DNA from: Bacteroidota bacterium
Lineage (GTDB): Bacteria > Bacteroidota > Bacteroidia > Bacteroidales > B18-G4
Assembly: GCA_030635045.1 (NCBI GenBank)
Contig: DAOVZP010000091.1
Span: 1 to 6,823 of the forward strand
Direction: 5' to 3'
DNA length: 6,823 bases
Shown here: piece after piece, positions 5,605 to 6,823 of the stretch
Layout of the letters: each line of letters starts with the position of its first letter
Numbering within the stretch: position 1 is the first letter of the stretch
Translations under genes and position numbers: made by a program
Notes under the pieces: generated by a model
Database searches by the model: none
The model's input: only the letters and a program-made list of their open reading frames with translations
Told to the model about the DNA's origin: nothing

Positions 5605-5612
5605 AAATTTGT

Positions 5613-6500
5613 ATGAAAAGAGAGATAATCAAAATAGATGAGGACAAGTGTAACGGATGTGGTTTATGCATCCCCGCATGTCCGGAAGGGGCCTTGCAGA
5701 TAATTGACGGAAAGGCACGCCTGGTAAGTGATCTGATGTGTGATGGCCTTGGCGCATGCATAGGCGATTGTCCGGAGGGAGCAATAGAGATTGAGACCCG
5801 CGAAGCTGAACCATATGATGAAACTGCTGTGATGAAAGAAATTGTCAAACACGGTTTCAATACTGTCGTTGCCCATTTGAAACATTTGCGGGATCATGGT
5901 GAGACGACATTCCTGAAAGAAGCCATTTTGTTCCTGGAGGAGCAGGATAGCCTGGGATATACCGTTGCTGAAGTAACGCAAAAAGTTCATGAAAAGGATG
6001 ATGGTGATGCTTGCGGGGGAGGCTGTCCGGGTGGTGCCACTGTAGTTTTCGATATAGATACTGATGCTGTAAATAAAGCGGCGACAGCCGGAAATACGGA
6101 AAGCAATGCTGATCTGCCTTCCGCCCTCAGGCAATGGCCGGTGCAGATGCACCTTATCAATCCGAATGCCGCATACTTCGAAAATGCTGATGTAGTTCTT
6201 GCTGCAGATTGTACCGCTTTCTCAATGGGTAATTTCCACACTCGATATCTTAAAGGTAAAAGTCTGGCTATTGCCTGTCCGAAGCTTGATTCCGGGTTAG
6301 ATATTTATGTTCAGAAACTGGTTAGCATGATCGACGAGGCCCGGATCAATACCCTGCATGTGATGGTTATGGAAGTTCCCTGTTGCAGCGGCCTCATACA
6401 AATGGCACAGACGGCAGTTTCAAATGCTTCCCGAAAGATCCCTGTCAAGAAAACTGTTGTCGGGATCCGTGGTGATATCCTTTCTGAAGAATGGGTTTAA
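5613..6500 (+). CDS. Ferredoxin-headed, cysteine-rich Fe-S protein of unknown function
   Basis: A 295-residue, probably cytosolic protein. Residues 1-60 are a dicluster ferredoxin domain. The first motif is complete (C13, C16, C19, C23; CNGCGLCIPACP). The second has only C43, C49 and C53 (CDGLGACIGDCP), with Leu46 where the second cysteine is expected. A mostly helical stretch (69-128) leads to C134 and C138 (ACGGGCPGG). An alpha/beta-looking C-terminal half follows, with C200 (ADCTAF), C222 (ACPKLD) and C257-C258 (VPCCSGL). I recognise the type from anaerobe genomes, where it is annotated only as a 4Fe-4S protein, sometimes beside Rrf2 regulators and the hybrid cluster protein Hcp; that association is from memory and no Hcp is in this window. 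Electron transfer is likely but the partner is unknown. No ribosome binding site is visible, because the heptamer array runs to eight bases from the ATG. The MKREIIKIDEDKC start fits the family. Confidence 0.85.
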   Translation: MKREIIKIDEDKCNGCGLCIPACPEGALQIIDGKARLVSDLMCDGLGACIGDCPEGAIEIETREAEPYDETAVMKEIVKHGFNTVVAHLKHLRDHGETTFLKEAILFLEEQDSLGYTVAEVTQKVHEKDDGDACGGGCPGGATVVFDIDTDAVNKAATAGNTESNADLPSALRQWPVQMHLINPNAAYFENADVVLAADCTAFSMGNFHTRYLKGKSLAIACPKLDSGLDIYVQKLVSMIDEARINTLHVMVMEVPCCSGLIQMAQTAVSNASRKIPVKKTVVGIRGDILSEEWV

Positions 6501-6542
6501 TAGATTAAGTTTCCCGGACTAAAATTTTTCAATCTGGAAATT

Positions 6543-6823
6543 ATGGGCAGAAAGAGGAGGAGGAGCTTAATAAAATGGCTGCACAAATGGCCATCACTCG
6601 TAATTGTAATATTTATTATCCTCTGGGCCGGTTCAGGTGTGATCCTGAACCACAGGCATATTTTTTCATCCTTAGATGTAAATCGTGATTATCTTCCCAA
6701 CGAACATCAATACAGAAACTGGAATAATGCATCTGTCAGGGGATCAGTACGGATCGACAGCAACCTGCTCTGGTTTTACGGAAATACCGGGGTTTGGCAG
6801 TTCAATGAGTCGGACCAAAGCTG
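6543..6823 (+). CDS. N-terminal part of a PepSY-associated TM helix-like membrane protein (truncated by window end)
   Basis: An open frame from ATG 6543 runs off the window; 93 codons are readable. It begins with a basic cluster (GRKRRRS), then LHKWPSL and a hydrophobic helix (about 17-35) ending in SGVILNHR, then an extracytoplasmic-looking region with DVNRDYLP, NWNNASVRGS and WFYGNTGVWQF. The HKW, single helix and SG-x-x-LNHR pattern resembles the first segment of PepSY-associated TM proteins, some of which are linked to iron or haem reduction. The rest is needed to be sure. An in-frame TAG just upstream and only a weak GGA before the ATG leave this as the first possible ATG. It starts 42 bases after the ferredoxin-like gene on the same strand, so shared transcription is plausible. 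Confidence 0.6.
   Translation, partial: MGRKRRRSLIKWLHKWPSLVIVIFIILWAGSGVILNHRHIFSSLDVNRDYLPNEHQYRNWNNASVRGSVRIDSNLLWFYGNTGVWQFNESDQS

Noticed and set aside
5279..5860. Minus-strand open frame of 193 residues spanning the heptamer tract
   Set aside because: It is antisense to both the Rrf2 and ferredoxin-like genes, and its Trp/Leu-rich middle is the heptamer array translated. It stays open because the repeat lacks stops in that frame.

Overview
The window looks like chromosomal DNA from a member of the Bacteroidetes, probably an anaerobic or facultative Bacteroidales-type organism. Several things point that way. Two exact matches to the Bacteroidetes -7 promoter box (TAnnTTTG) sit 25-26 bases before start codons. 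Shine-Dalgarno sequences are weak or absent at several starts. The protein sequences also have a Bacteroidetes flavour. No rRNA, tRNA, CRISPR array, insertion sequence or phage gene is visible.

The left two thirds (about 1-4866) is a run of four genes on the minus strand. In transcription order they are: a membrane-bound family 2 glycosyltransferase fused to a decayed polyprenyl-phosphate sugar-phosphotransferase module (4866-2893); a lipoyl-bearing 2-oxo acid dehydrogenase E2 acyltransferase (2839-1556); a DEDDh 3'-5' exonuclease with an ExoX-like C-terminal module (1483-668); and an FAHD1-type fumarylacetoacetate hydrolase family enzyme (613 to the window edge). Gaps are 53-72 bases, so co-transcription is possible, but the functions do not form one pathway.

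Positions 4867-5104 are a divergent regulatory region. It holds a minus-strand promoter box for the glycosyltransferase, an 8-unit 9-bp tandem array directly upstream of that box, a 9-bp inverted repeat, a plus-strand promoter box, and an AT-rich palindrome just before the next gene.

The right third is on the plus strand. It has an Rrf2-family regulator with three cysteines suited to an Fe-S cluster (5105-5509), a cysteine-rich ferredoxin-like protein of uncharacterised function (5613-6500), and the start of a membrane protein resembling PepSY-associated TM proteins (6543 to the edge). Rrf2 and the ferredoxin-like gene are separated only by a heptamer repeat tract of about 100 bp, which takes up the whole space where a leader and ribosome binding site would be. 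A reasonable reading is a redox- or NO-responsive Fe-S regulator controlling an Fe-S electron carrier; the signal and the partner enzyme are not visible here.

The most unusual items are the glycosyltransferase with a catalytically gutted phosphotransferase domain, the ferredoxin-like protein with a seven-cysteine ferredoxin head and six further cysteines, and the two different short tandem arrays flanking the Rrf2 gene.
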